From Telluribacter sp035998675 (GTDB taxonomy: Bacteria; Bacteroidota; Bacteroidia; Cytophagales; Spirosomataceae): a stretch of DNA of 64,000 nucleotides. Under the pieces are notes generated by a model. That model was not told where the DNA came from, searched no databases, and saw only the letters and a program-made list of their open reading frames with translations. The DNA is taken from the NCBI RefSeq assembly GCF_035998675.1, contig NZ_DASYHI010000016.1, positions 1 through 64,000 of the forward strand, read 5' to 3'. A program made the position numbers and the translations under genes. Below, piece by piece: positions 8,649 through 17,396 of this stretch. Each line of letters opens with the position of its first letter. Position 1 is the stretch's first letter.

Positions 8649-9848
8649 ATGTTAGCCCCATTTACCGCCCGTGCCTTCCGACAGGAACTGGTCAATATTC
8701 TTGATTACTGGGAAAAATATACACCCGATGGCCGGGGCGGCTTCCACGGAAGGGTCAATAATGACAATCAGCCCGTGCCGGATGCGCCCCGGTCGGTGGT
8801 AGTAACCAGCCGGATTCTGTGGACCTATGCCATGGCTAATCAGTACCTCCACAAGCCTAAGTACCTTACCCTCGCCAAAAACGCCTATCAGTACCTGACC
8901 ACCTACTTTACCGACAAACAGGAAGGTGGGGTGTACTGGTCCGTCAAAGCTGATGGTACGCCTCTGGACACCAAAAAACAGATATACGGGCAGGCCTTTG
9001 CTATATATGGCCTGAGCGAATACTATCTGGCGTCTAACCACGCCCCCGCTCTGGCGGAAGCCAGGAAGCTTTACGAGCTGGTGGAAAAGCACTCTTTTGA
9101 CCCGCAAAACGGCGGCTACCGCGAAGCGTTTGCCCGCGACTGGGGCCCGACCGACGACTACATACTGAGCAAGGCCCCCTGGAACAAGAGTATGAACACG
9201 CACCTGCACCTGATTGAAGCCTACACCAACCTGTACCGCGCCTGGCCCGATGCCCGGCTCAAGGAACAGATAAAAGGGATGATGGACCAAATCCTGAACC
9301 ACATAGTAAGTGACAAAACCCACCGGATGCGGCTTTTCTTCAATACCAACTGGCAAACCAAGGACGAGATTATTTCCTACGGACACGATATTGAAGCATC
9401 CTGGCTGCTGTACGAAACCGCCGAAGTACTTCATGACGAACCACTGACCGCCCGGGTACGGGACCGGACCATAAAAATGGCCGAAGCCGCCGCCACCGGA
9501 CTCGGCAAAGACGGGGCTTTGCACTACGAATACGACCCCGCCACCAAACACACCCAGTACAACCGGAGCTGGTGGGTGGCAGCCGAACAGTTGGTTGGGT
9601 TTTATAATGCTTATCAGCTAACCCGGCAGGAGCATTTCCGGGACAAAGCCAAAAAGAGCTGGGACTATATTCAGGCCAGTTTCATTGACAAGGAAAAGGG
9701 AGAATGGCATACCACCGTTACCTACGACGAAACCTCCGGTAAGGGGGCTCCCGTCAAGGGTGATAAGGTTCACTTCTGGAAAGGCCCCTACCACAACGCC
9801 CGCGCCTGCGCCGAAATGTGGCGGCGCATGGGGGGAGCCGGTCATTGA
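8649..9848 (+). CDS. AGE-family sugar epimerase, most like cellobiose 2-epimerase
   Basis: 399 residues, cytoplasmic, covering the whole (alpha/alpha)6 barrel of the N-acylglucosamine 2-epimerase superfamily. Motifs typical of cellobiose 2-epimerases are present: VTSRILWTYAMA near residue 52, NKSMNTHLHLIEAYTNL near 180, GHDIEASWLLYE, RSWWVAAEQLVGF and the C-terminal WKGPYHNARACAEM. The catalytic histidines expected in this family fall in the GHDIEASW and WKGPYHN segments. It would convert beta-1,4-linked glucose or mannose disaccharides at the reducing end. N-acylglucosamine 2-epimerase is less likely, given the motif set. Ends at a strong terminator. Confidence 0.85.
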   Translation: MLAPFTARAFRQELVNILDYWEKYTPDGRGGFHGRVNNDNQPVPDAPRSVVVTSRILWTYAMANQYLHKPKYLTLAKNAYQYLTTYFTDKQEGGVYWSVKADGTPLDTKKQIYGQAFAIYGLSEYYLASNHAPALAEARKLYELVEKHSFDPQNGGYREAFARDWGPTDDYILSKAPWNKSMNTHLHLIEAYTNLYRAWPDARLKEQIKGMMDQILNHIVSDKTHRMRLFFNTNWQTKDEIISYGHDIEASWLLYETAEVLHDEPLTARVRDRTIKMAEAAATGLGKDGALHYEYDPATKHTQYNRSWWVAAEQLVGFYNAYQLTRQEHFRDKAKKSWDYIQASFIDKEKGEWHTTVTYDETSGKGAPVKGDKVHFWKGPYHNARACAEMWRRMGGAGH

Positions 9849-9859
9849 AAATGGCTCAT

Positions 9860-9897
9860 AACCAAGAAAGGAGCGATAAACCGCTCCTTTCTTGGTT
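9860..9897. terminator. Bidirectional terminator
   Basis: AACCAAGAAAGGAGCG (9860-9875) pairs perfectly with its complement at 9882-9897 around a 6-nt loop, followed by ATTTTATTT. The adjacent minus-strand peptidase gene stops at 9901. Confidence 0.9.
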
Positions 9898-9900
9898 ATT

Positions 9901-12102
9901 TTATTTGGGACCATCTATAAGCCTTCCGCCCGGCGGGCAGTGTTCCTTTAAGAACTTGGTGAAGAGCGTATTCAGGTGCAGGCTGGTACCTTCTCCTTCC
10001 CGAATAGCGTGGGTGCGGTTGGGATAAGGCATAAACTGAAACTGCTTATTGTGTTTTACCAGCTCATTTATAAGTATCTCGGCATTCTGGTAGTGGACGT
10101 TATCGTCGCCGGTACCGTGGATGTACAACAGGTTACCGCGCAGGTTTTTGGCATAGGTTACCGGTGAGCCTTTTACAAAATCCTCCGGATTTTCCTGCGG
10201 TATTCCCATGTAGCGTTCCTGGTAAATATTATCGTAGGTAAGCTGATTGGTAATGGCCGCAACGGCAATTCCGGTTTTAAAAATCTCAGGGTACTGGAAC
10301 ATCAGGTTCAGGGTTGAGGCCCCTCCCCCGCTCCAACCGTGCACGGCTACCCGGCTGGTATCAATAAAAGGGTACTTCTGGAACATGGATTTGGCGCCTT
10401 CGGCCAGGTCATGAATATTAATAACTCCTATTTTACGGTAAATAGCCTTACGCCAGGCCCGGCCTTTGGGTGAGGGAGTACCCCGGTTATCAATGGAAGC
10501 ATAGATGTACCCGTCGCTGGCCATACTGCCTACGTACAACCGGTTGCGTCCGGTACCATAGCGGTCAATAACCGTACTACCGGCGGGCTCTCCGTACACC
10601 GTATAAACGATAGGGTACTTCTTATTGGGATCAAAGTTATTGGGCTTTACCATCCAGCCGTCCAGCTCTATCCCATCGGCGGTTTTTACTTTAAAAAATT
10701 CAATATTCAGATCGGGGGCTCCCTGGTTGGCCAGGGCAGCACTTACTCCCGAATTGGGGTCCAGCGACTGGTGGTCAGGCAGGGTAATCCATTCGGTAAT
10801 GGGGCGGGTCTGGGCATTAGAAAACTGATGACGGGCGTACCGGGCCTGGGGGGAAACATCGTAGGTATGGGTACCTTTTTGTGCTTCCGGACTGAGTCTT
10901 TCGGCCTGTCCTTTGCCATCCAGGCTGGTACGGTACAAATACGCCTGGGTAGCGTTGGTGGGGGAAGCCGTAAAATAATAGTAGCCTCCCTTTTCATCTA
11001 CCCGAACCGGATTAATAATATCGTAATCGCCTTTGGTAATCAGGGTTTCTTTCTTGCCGTCCCGACCGATGCGGTAGGCGTGCCGCCAGCCGTCTTTCTC
11101 ACTTACCCACAAAAATTCCTTACCGTTGTTGAGCCAGGTCCAGCCTTCGGGGTCATTGTCCCAGCGACTCTTGATATCAATCCAGGCGGCATCCGTTTCG
11201 GTAAATACCGTAGTGGCATTACCGGTTTTCACGTTCAGGTACATCAGCCGACTTTCGTTCTGCTTACGATTTAATTGCTGAATCACCAGTTCCTGCGCGT
11301 TACCGGCCCATTCCATCCGGGGTACGTAGGTATTTTTGGGATCACCGGGTATGTTCATCCATTTAGTTGAAGCCGTGGCCACATCCACTACTCCGATCTT
11401 ATAGGGGGAAGGCGTTTCGCCCACTTTAGGGTACTCTACGGGTACGTTATAAGCGTAAATAGAATCCGTGTTGTTGATCATCAGAAAGTTGCGGATCTGG
11501 CGGGCGTCCAGCTGCCAGTACGCAACCGACCGGCTGTCGGGGCTCCACCGGAAACCATCACGGGCATCAAACTCTTCCTCATAAACCCAGTCAAAGGTAC
11601 CGTTAATAACGCGGTCGGTGCCGTCGGTGGTGAGGGCTTTTATGGTTCCCGAGGTCAGGTCTTCAGCGTACACATTACGCTGGCTAACGTAGGCCACCTT
11701 AGTACCATCCGGCGAAAACTTGGCAAACATAAGCGAAGATTCCGGACGACCTTTGCCCAGTTTGGTGAGCGTATTATTGGTTAAATTATAAACCCAGTAG
11801 TCGCCGCGGGTGTCGTAGCGCCACACCCGGCGGGTATTGGTATAAATAAGTACCTTGTCGCCCTGCCCGGAAAAGGTGTAACTGCGGATTTCGAGGGGAG
11901 CCTGGCTGCCAACGGGAGTTAGCTGTCGACGAGTAACAAGGGTTCGCTGTGTACCTCCCGGCAGGGTAACTTCTACAATTTCATTATCGACGGCATCGCG
12001 AAAGCCATTCCCATCCGGTAGCCATTGAAAGGTATCCGGTATCTGGGCGAATAGCGGCACAGACAGAAAAAGTAATACTACAATTCTAAGGGTTTGCTTC
12101 AT
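9901..12102 (-). CDS. Dipeptidyl-peptidase IV-type S9 serine peptidase
   Basis: 733 residues with a signal peptide (RIVVLLFLSVPLFAQ), so exported. The N-terminal beta-propeller (DPPIV_N) is followed by an alpha/beta-hydrolase peptidase domain. Catalytic residues are visible as the Ser in VHGWSGGGAST, the Asp in HGTGDDNVHYQN and the His in PNRTHAIREGEG. The DWVYEEEF motif in the propeller holds the double glutamate that binds the substrate amino terminus in DPP-IV. It is expected to remove Xaa-Pro or Xaa-Ala dipeptides in the periplasm. Monocistronic, with a terminator right after its stop codon. Confidence 0.95.
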   Translation of the reverse strand: MKQTLRIVVLLFLSVPLFAQIPDTFQWLPDGNGFRDAVDNEIVEVTLPGGTQRTLVTRRQLTPVGSQAPLEIRSYTFSGQGDKVLIYTNTRRVWRYDTRGDYWVYNLTNNTLTKLGKGRPESSLMFAKFSPDGTKVAYVSQRNVYAEDLTSGTIKALTTDGTDRVINGTFDWVYEEEFDARDGFRWSPDSRSVAYWQLDARQIRNFLMINNTDSIYAYNVPVEYPKVGETPSPYKIGVVDVATASTKWMNIPGDPKNTYVPRMEWAGNAQELVIQQLNRKQNESRLMYLNVKTGNATTVFTETDAAWIDIKSRWDNDPEGWTWLNNGKEFLWVSEKDGWRHAYRIGRDGKKETLITKGDYDIINPVRVDEKGGYYYFTASPTNATQAYLYRTSLDGKGQAERLSPEAQKGTHTYDVSPQARYARHQFSNAQTRPITEWITLPDHQSLDPNSGVSAALANQGAPDLNIEFFKVKTADGIELDGWMVKPNNFDPNKKYPIVYTVYGEPAGSTVIDRYGTGRNRLYVGSMASDGYIYASIDNRGTPSPKGRAWRKAIYRKIGVINIHDLAEGAKSMFQKYPFIDTSRVAVHGWSGGGASTLNLMFQYPEIFKTGIAVAAITNQLTYDNIYQERYMGIPQENPEDFVKGSPVTYAKNLRGNLLYIHGTGDDNVHYQNAEILINELVKHNKQFQFMPYPNRTHAIREGEGTSLHLNTLFTKFLKEHCPPGGRLIDGPK

Positions 12103-12255
12103 GTTGGGTTAAGACTTGGTTATGGTTGTTGATTGAATAGCAGCAAGTATACTCTAAAATAAACGCAGAATCTAAGATTTTGATTCAAGACAGCCCACGG
12201 CTTCCTTTTTTGACTAATGGCAGCCTCGAAATTAACAAAACCGGGGGAATCCTCC

Positions 12256-13347
12256 TTAAAAATTAATGGTGAGCTGCTTTCCTTCGTAGGGTTGGGTATC
12301 TTCCAGATTAGAAACCGATACGCCCAAAAGTCGCACGGGCCGCGGGGTAGGAAAGTTTTCTTCGAGCAGGTCGTAAGCTACCTGCTCCATGACGGAGTAC
12401 TCCCGGATGGGGATAAGCGCCGAGCGACTGCGCGTCAGGCTTTGAAAATCGTTAAGTTTTATTTTGACCGTTACGGTACGCCCAAATATCCGGGTCCGTT
12501 CACACCACTTCCAGACATCGTCAATCAGCGGCGCCAGGCCCAGCTGCATTTCAGCCAGCGTTTCCAGGTCCCGCTCAAAGGTATTCTCCGAACCGACCGA
12601 CTTCCGGATTCGGTCCGGCTCTACGGGGCGGTCGTCCTGGCCGCGGGAAATTTTGTAGTAGTGGCCACCGGCTTTTCCAAAGTACTTCCGCAGAAACTCT
12701 TCCGTTTTCCCGCGCAGGTCCAATCCGGTCTGTATCCCCAGCTGGTGCATTTTCTCGGCGGTAACCCGCCCTACCCCGTGAAACTGCTCCACCGGCAAAT
12801 CCGCCACAAAGGCTTCCCCTTCGCCGGGTTTGATCACAAACAAACCGTCGGGCTTGCGGTAGTCCGAGGCGAGTTTAGCCAGAAATTTATTGTAGGAAAC
12901 ACCCGCCGAAGCGGTCAGTAAGGTAGTTTGCTTTATTTTTTGCTTGATCTCCTGGGCTATTCGGGTAGCCGAGCGCATGCCTTTCAGATTTTCGGTTACG
13001 TCCAGGTAGGCTTCGTCCAGCGAGAGCGGTTCAAAGAGAGGTGTATATTCGGCAAAGATGTCGCGGATTTGCCCTGATACATATTTATATACGTCAAACC
13101 GGGGTTTTACAAAAATCAGGTGGGGGCATTTGCGTTTGGCCAGGTGGGACGACATAGCTGATCGAACACCGTAGCGACGGGCCTCGTAGCTGGCTGCCGC
13201 CACTACCCCACGCTCACTGCCGCCGCCCACAGCTACGGGTTTGCCACGCAGGTCGGGATTATCGCGCTGCTCTACCGAAGCAAAAAAAGCATCCATGTCC
13301 ACATGGATGATCTTCCGGTTGGTATCTGTGGCCGGTCCTGCCTCCAT
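12256..13347 (-). CDS. dinB: DNA polymerase IV (Y family, translesion synthesis)
   Basis: 363 residues, full length for DinB. It copies damaged templates with low fidelity. The palm domain carries HVDMDAFFASVEQRDNP at residues about 15-31 and the second catalytic motif PLSLDEAYLDVTE near residue 104. Helix-hairpin-helix and little-finger segments follow (QFHGVGRVTAEKMHQLGI, VKIKLNDFQSLTRSR). It lies 9 bp downstream of a VOC-family gene and 1.1 kb downstream of a LexA/CI-like regulator in the same direction. That order suggests damage-inducible control, although this is not proved. Confidence 0.97.
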   Translation of the reverse strand: MEAGPATDTNRKIIHVDMDAFFASVEQRDNPDLRGKPVAVGGGSERGVVAAASYEARRYGVRSAMSSHLAKRKCPHLIFVKPRFDVYKYVSGQIRDIFAEYTPLFEPLSLDEAYLDVTENLKGMRSATRIAQEIKQKIKQTTLLTASAGVSYNKFLAKLASDYRKPDGLFVIKPGEGEAFVADLPVEQFHGVGRVTAEKMHQLGIQTGLDLRGKTEEFLRKYFGKAGGHYYKISRGQDDRPVEPDRIRKSVGSENTFERDLETLAEMQLGLAPLIDDVWKWCERTRIFGRTVTVKIKLNDFQSLTRSRSALIPIREYSVMEQVAYDLLEENFPTPRPVRLLGVSVSNLEDTQPYEGKQLTINF

Positions 13348-13356
13348 GGCCCTGCG

Positions 13357-13743
13357 TTACTCCCAGGTGGTAAGGTGCCAGTGGTTATTCCAGGGGTCCA
13401 GCAGCAGCGAGTCGCTGGCGCCGTTGGGCTGATGGCTGGGTTCGGTAACGGGACGCGCTCCGGCGGCTACCATTCGTATAAAATGCGCCTCCACATCCTG
13501 TACCTGAAGGTGCATAAATATAGAACGGGCCGGGTGCCGGGCGTTGGCGTCGCTGATTTCAACGAGCGTATCCTGCAGTAAAATAAGAGCACTGTCGATG
13601 GTACCATCTACCCGGTGCTCACAATACCCTACCTGCGCTGCGAATGCTTCTTCCAGAAAGCATATAAATTCGTCCGCTTCTTTTACCGTGAAGTACGGGG
13701 TAATGATACGAAAGTCCTGGAGTACTAAATCAACCTTTTTCAT
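13357..13743 (-). CDS. VOC-family (glyoxalase/bleomycin-resistance-like) protein
   Basis: 128 residues with the vicinal-oxygen-chelate fold pattern, most like the PhnB-type subgroup. The strand FRIITPYFTVKEADEFICFLE and the alternating GTIDSALILLQDTLVEIS lead to the closing DPWNNHWHLTTWE. The substrate cannot be told from sequence; members range from glyoxalases to antibiotic-binding proteins. It lies directly before dinB (9 bp gap), 61 bp after the S24 regulator gene, all on one strand, so it may be part of a small stress-response operon. Confidence 0.8.
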   Translation of the reverse strand: MKKVDLVLQDFRIITPYFTVKEADEFICFLEEAFAAQVGYCEHRVDGTIDSALILLQDTLVEISDANARHPARSIFMHLQVQDVEAHFIRMVAAGARPVTEPSHQPNGASDSLLLDPWNNHWHLTTWE

Positions 13744-13804
13744 AACTGATCGTAATAAAAGAACCGTGTATAGTTAGTCGAATCAAAAAAATATGCGAAC
13801 CATT

Positions 13805-14500
13805 TCAGGAAACCGGAAATTCGCGGTCGAAAAAACCGGCGAACAGCCACATTTCCAGAATATCCTCCCGCCGAACGGGATAGGGTGCATACCGCTCATT
13901 CAACGACTTCAAGACCAGCACCCCCTTCTCCTCCAGGTAATTAAAAATCTTTTTAAGTACTACCCCTTCGTCCTTGGTTACAACCAGACAGATAGTACCA
14001 CTCTTAATTTTTTCCCAATACTCAATATACTCCCCGAATACTACCGCGCCTTCCCGCATGGGTGGCATAGAATCTCCCTCGTAGGGAAAGGCCCGGTACT
14101 TGCGGTCGTTGGACAAAAACGGCAGACTAATAACAGGTAGCTTAGCTACGTATTCTACGTCTCCGTACCCTTCGGGGTACCCACCTATTGCCTTCACCGG
14201 CACATACTCAATATTCTCGCGCTCGTCGTGGCCTACCGTCGTTACCAGTACCCTCAGGTTGTCTTCTTTTAACCAGGGCTTCGCCCGCCGCTCCGCCAGA
14301 TTCTGCTTCAGCAGGTCGTCGGTCGAAACCTGGAAGTACTCCGCCAATCGGAGCAGGTCTTCAAAAGATGGCTTGGCCCGACCTGATTCCCACGCTGCCA
14401 GCGTTGATTTTTTAAAACCCAGGGTATCCGCCAGCTTTTGCTGGGAAGGACGCTCCTGATGCTGCGAACGTAGGAAGATGAGGTTTTGAGCAAAATACAT
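13805..14500 (-). CDS. XRE-HTH / S24 peptidase LexA/CI-like repressor
   Basis: 231 residues in two domains. The N-terminal helix-turn-helix (QQKLADTLGFKKSTLAAWES) is followed by a C-terminal S24 domain. That domain has the nucleophile Ser in FPYEGDSMPPM and the Lys in EGVVLKKIFNYL, the Ser/Lys dyad used for RecA-stimulated self-cleavage. The usual Ala-Gly cleavage site would lie in VKAIGGYPEGYGD, where the bond reads Ile-Gly; cleavage may be altered or shifted. It heads the row regulator, VOC, dinB, and a perfect inverted repeat sits 71 bp upstream of its start. It is inferred to repress this row and perhaps more genes. It is not canonical LexA, whose HTH differs. Confidence 0.88.
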   Translation of the reverse strand: MYFAQNLIFLRSQHQERPSQQKLADTLGFKKSTLAAWESGRAKPSFEDLLRLAEYFQVSTDDLLKQNLAERRAKPWLKEDNLRVLVTTVGHDERENIEYVPVKAIGGYPEGYGDVEYVAKLPVISLPFLSNDRKYRAFPYEGDSMPPMREGAVVFGEYIEYWEKIKSGTICLVVTKDEGVVLKKIFNYLEEKGVLVLKSLNERYAPYPVRREDILEMWLFAGFFDREFPVS

Positions 14501-14571
14501 AGACAGTATTTATTTTTTGCCTTGCTGATGAGTAAATATAATGCACGAAGTATAATAATTACAACCATTCT

Positions 14572-14597
14572 TCGAAAAAAAGTATTGTTTTTTTCGA
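14572..14597. promoter_or_regulatory. Perfect inverted repeat, candidate operator for the S24/XRE regulator
   Basis: TCGAAAAAAA (14572-14581) and TTTTTTTCGA (14588-14597) are exact complements separated by GTATTG. It lies in the divergent region between the regulator gene (start 14500, minus) and the small gene at 14771 (plus). HTH_XRE repressors bind such two-fold symmetric sites. The A/T-rich arms could also form a weak hairpin, so the operator role is inferred. Confidence 0.45.
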
Positions 14598-14770
14598 CGG
14601 TTGAAGTCTCCGGGCCTTTATCTTACTCAATTTCACTCCCTTACCTTCTGCTTTCAAAAATTGACAGGGATTAACCTAACTCCCAAGTAGTTGAATTGGT
14701 TTTCAATAGTTACTTTTATTTTTAGATATGATACCCCTACTTAGTAACCGTACTAACCTTTACCATATAT

Positions 14771-15058
14771 ATGACCTACGACCAGTTTGTAGCCTCCCTT
14801 GATAATCCGGCTCCGCCCAGCCAGGCTTCCGAAGTACTTGTCGCGCTCTGGCACGACGCCAAAGGCGAATGGCAGGCCGCCCACGAAATAGCCCAAAGCC
14901 GCGAAGGTACCCGCGACTACGACCGCCTGCACGCCTACCTGCACCGGGTGGAGGGTGACAACTGGAATGCTAACTACTGGTACCGCCGGGCGGGAGCGAC
15001 CATGCCGGCTGGTACGCTAAAGGAAGAGTGGACCAACCTGGTGAAAGGCTGGTTATAA
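14771..15058 (+). CDS. Conserved hypothetical protein
   Basis: 95 residues, soluble. It matches a widespread but uncharacterised small family by the signature HAYLHRVEGDNWNANYWYRR, preceded by EVLVALWHDAKGEWQAAHEIAQ (motif quoted in part). The conserved His, Asp and aromatic residues suggest a compact helical protein. Function unknown. It is separated by 74 bp from the downstream Spy-like gene on the same strand and may share its transcript. Confidence 0.75.
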   Translation: MTYDQFVASLDNPAPPSQASEVLVALWHDAKGEWQAAHEIAQSREGTRDYDRLHAYLHRVEGDNWNANYWYRRAGATMPAGTLKEEWTNLVKGWL

Positions 15059-15132
15059 AGTTTTTTGGATGGTTGGTTAAACCCTGGGTCCTTACCTGTA
15101 TCTAACCCAGGTAACTAAAACAAACCTACCCC

Positions 15133-15540
15133 ATGAAGAAAGTATTGTTAGCCATGATGTTGCTTGTAGTAAGTATGACCGCTTTCGCCCAGCGGGGCGG
15201 TGGAGACAGAACTCCCGAGCAACGCGCCGAAAACCAGACCAAACTAATGACTGAAAAGTTGGGGCTGTCGGAAAAACAACAAAAGCAGGTATATACCCTG
15301 AATCTGAACCGTGGCCAGAAAATGCAGGCGCTACGCGAAAGCCAGAATCGCGAAGGCATGCGGGCCGAGCAGGAGAACTTCCGCAAAGAACTTTCCGCCA
15401 TTCTGACCCCTGACCAACAGGAAAAATACAAAGCAATGCAGCAGGAAATGCGCCAGAGGGGCCGTCTGGATCGTGGTCCCAAAAGCGGTCAGAGAGGCAT
15501 AAAAGAGCACAAGCATGGTGCTCACAAAACGAGGAAATAG
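15133..15540 (+). CDS. Secreted Spy/CpxP-like protein (DUF4890 type)
   Basis: 135 residues with a signal peptide (LLAMMLLVVSMTAFAQ). The mature protein is helical, basic and Gln/Arg-rich, with LTXXQ-like motifs (LGLSEKQQKQVY, LSAILTPDQQEKYKAM) as in periplasmic Spy/CpxP stress proteins. The C terminus is a basic, disordered tail (RGIKEHKHGAHKTRK). Probably a periplasmic chaperone-like or envelope stress protein; a partner cannot be named. Followed by a strong terminator. Confidence 0.8.
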   Translation: MKKVLLAMMLLVVSMTAFAQRGGGDRTPEQRAENQTKLMTEKLGLSEKQQKQVYTLNLNRGQKMQALRESQNREGMRAEQENFRKELSAILTPDQQEKYKAMQQEMRQRGRLDRGPKSGQRGIKEHKHGAHKTRK

Positions 15541-15567
15541 TAAGTAAATTTAAGATGTGGCATAGTT

Positions 15568-15602
15568 AAAAAGCCGTAGGGAATTCTCCCTACGGCTTTT
15601 TT
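15568..15602. terminator. Bidirectional terminator
   Basis: AAAAAGCCGTAGGGA (15568-15582) pairs perfectly with 15587-15601 around ATTC. A-run and T-run ends serve both the plus-strand Spy-like gene and the minus-strand prfC. Confidence 0.9.
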
Positions 15603-15622
15603 GGTTTAGTAGCTGGACAGCT

Positions 15623-17218
15623 TTACACCGCTGCCTCGGTCTTGAACTCGGACGTAAAGTGAAACTGAATGTCGGGATTATTATCGCGGTTCATGCGTAT
15701 CATCCACTCCGACTCGGCCAGGAAAACCGGATTACGGTCTTTGTCAAAGGCGATCTGATTGCCTTTTAGCCGGATAAACTCGTCGAGTTTGCGCTTGTCG
15801 TCCGCCGTGAGCCAGCAGGCACGGGCAATGTTCATGGGTACCCAGCGGCATTTGGCGCCGTATTCGTGCTCAAGGCGGTACTGTATTACGTCAAACTGCA
15901 GCTCTCCCACGGTACCTACTATCTTTCGGTTACCCAGGTCGAGTGTAAACAGCTGCGCTACTCCCTCGTCGGTCAGCTGCTGAATCCCCTTGTCGAGCTG
16001 CTTGGATTTCATAGGGTCCAGGTTAATGAGTTCCTTGAATATTTCGGGAGAAAAGCTGGGTATACCCGAGAACATCAGGTTCTCGCCTTCGGTCAGGGTG
16101 TCGCCAATCTTGAAGTTGCCGGTATCGTACAAACCTACCACGTCGCCGGGGAAGCCTTCTTCCAGTATACTCTTATCGGAAGCCATAAAGCTGAACGGAC
16201 TCGCGAAGCGAACGTCCTTGTTGAGCCGGACGTGGTGGTAAAATTTATTACGTTCAAACTTACCTGAGCAAATGCGCAAAAACGCGATGCGGTCGCGGTG
16301 GCGGGGGTCCAGGTTCGCGTGAATCTTGAAAACAAAACCGCTGAACTTGGGCTCGGTTGGCGCTACTTTCCGGGCGTCGGTTGGTCGGGGCTGCGGCGTG
16401 GGAGAAATCTGACAGAAGGTATCCAGCAGTTCTTTTACCCCAAAGTTATTGATGGCACTGCCAAAAAACACCGGAGCAAGGTCACCCGACTGGTAGGCAT
16501 CTTCCGAGAAAACATCGTATACACCATCTACCAATTCTACGTCTTCGCGCAGCTGGTACGCGTCGCGCTCACCTATCATTGTTTCCAGGTTCTCGTCGTC
16601 CAAACTTACCTCGGCTACGTCGGTCTCCACTTTGGTCTTGTTGATTTTAAAGAAGTATAATTTCTCTTCGAACAGGCTGTAAACTCCTTTGAAATCGGAA
16701 CCCATATTAATGGGCCAGGTCAACGGACGTACCCGGATGTTCAGCTTGGTTTCTAGCTCGTCGAGCAGGTCAAAAGGGTTTTGTCCTTCGCGGTCGAGTT
16801 TATTGATAAATATGATAACGGGTGTTTTGCGCATCCGGCACACTTCCATCAACCGCTCGGTTTGTTCCTCTACCCCTTTTACGCAGTCCACCACCAGAAT
16901 TACGCTATCCACCGCCGTAAGGGTACGGTAGGTATCTTCGGCGAAATCCTTGTGACCGGGTGTATCCAGGATATTTATAAGTAAGTCTTTGTACTCAAAG
17001 GTCATGACCGAGGTGGCCACCGAGATACCCCGCTGCTTCTCAATTTCCATAAAATCGGAAGTGGCGGTCTTTTTGATCTTATTCGATTTTACGGCACCCG
17101 CAGTCTGGATAGCGCCCCCAAAAAGCAGCAGTTTTTCCGTCAGCGTAGTTTTGCCGGCATCGGGGTGACTGATAATCGCGAACGTACGCCGCTTCTTTAT
17201 TTCCTGAATATTACTCAT
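15623..17218 (-). CDS. prfC: Peptide chain release factor 3
   Basis: 531 residues, full family length. RF3 is a GTPase that recycles RF1/RF2 from the ribosome after termination. The G domain shows the P-loop SHPDAGKTTLTEKLL near residue 19, the switch II motif DTPGHKDFAEDTYR and NKLDREG. The switch I segment FMEIEKQRGISVATS has the RF3-specific form, and the C-terminal part has VGTVGELQFDVIQYRLEHEY. This combination separates it from EF-G and LepA. Monocistronic, with the terminator at 15568-15602 just beyond its stop. Confidence 0.97.
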   Translation of the reverse strand: MSNIQEIKKRRTFAIISHPDAGKTTLTEKLLLFGGAIQTAGAVKSNKIKKTATSDFMEIEKQRGISVATSVMTFEYKDLLINILDTPGHKDFAEDTYRTLTAVDSVILVVDCVKGVEEQTERLMEVCRMRKTPVIIFINKLDREGQNPFDLLDELETKLNIRVRPLTWPINMGSDFKGVYSLFEEKLYFFKINKTKVETDVAEVSLDDENLETMIGERDAYQLREDVELVDGVYDVFSEDAYQSGDLAPVFFGSAINNFGVKELLDTFCQISPTPQPRPTDARKVAPTEPKFSGFVFKIHANLDPRHRDRIAFLRICSGKFERNKFYHHVRLNKDVRFASPFSFMASDKSILEEGFPGDVVGLYDTGNFKIGDTLTEGENLMFSGIPSFSPEIFKELINLDPMKSKQLDKGIQQLTDEGVAQLFTLDLGNRKIVGTVGELQFDVIQYRLEHEYGAKCRWVPMNIARACWLTADDKRKLDEFIRLKGNQIAFDKDRNPVFLAESEWMIRMNRDNNPDIQFHFTSEFKTEAAV

Positions 17219-17347
17219 CTACCTTTTAAATGCGTGAATTGTGATGGAGTGGTTGAGAGAATGTGTTTTTTTAAATAAAAACCTGCAAACCCCTAACTAC
17301 CTAACACCAGAATGCTACCTAAAATTTCTGCAAAGATACGCATAAAA

Positions 17348-17374
17348 AATGGCTCTGCCGTCGGCAGAGCCATT
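17348..17374 (-). terminator. Terminator after ppa
   Basis: AATGGCTCTGCC (17348-17359) pairs with GGCAGAGCCATT (17363-17374), 3-nt loop. On the minus strand the stem runs into TTTTTTATG. Confidence 0.85.
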
Positions 17375-17396
17375 ACAACCTAAGCGGTTGGCAATA

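Noticed and set aside
8652..9551. 299-codon open frame antisense to the 2-epimerase gene
   Set aside because: Shadow of a GC-rich coding gene; the opposite strand has clear family motifs and this frame has none.
12217..12921. 234-codon plus-strand frame opposite dinB
   Set aside because: DinB motifs on the other strand account for the region; the frame lacks family resemblance.
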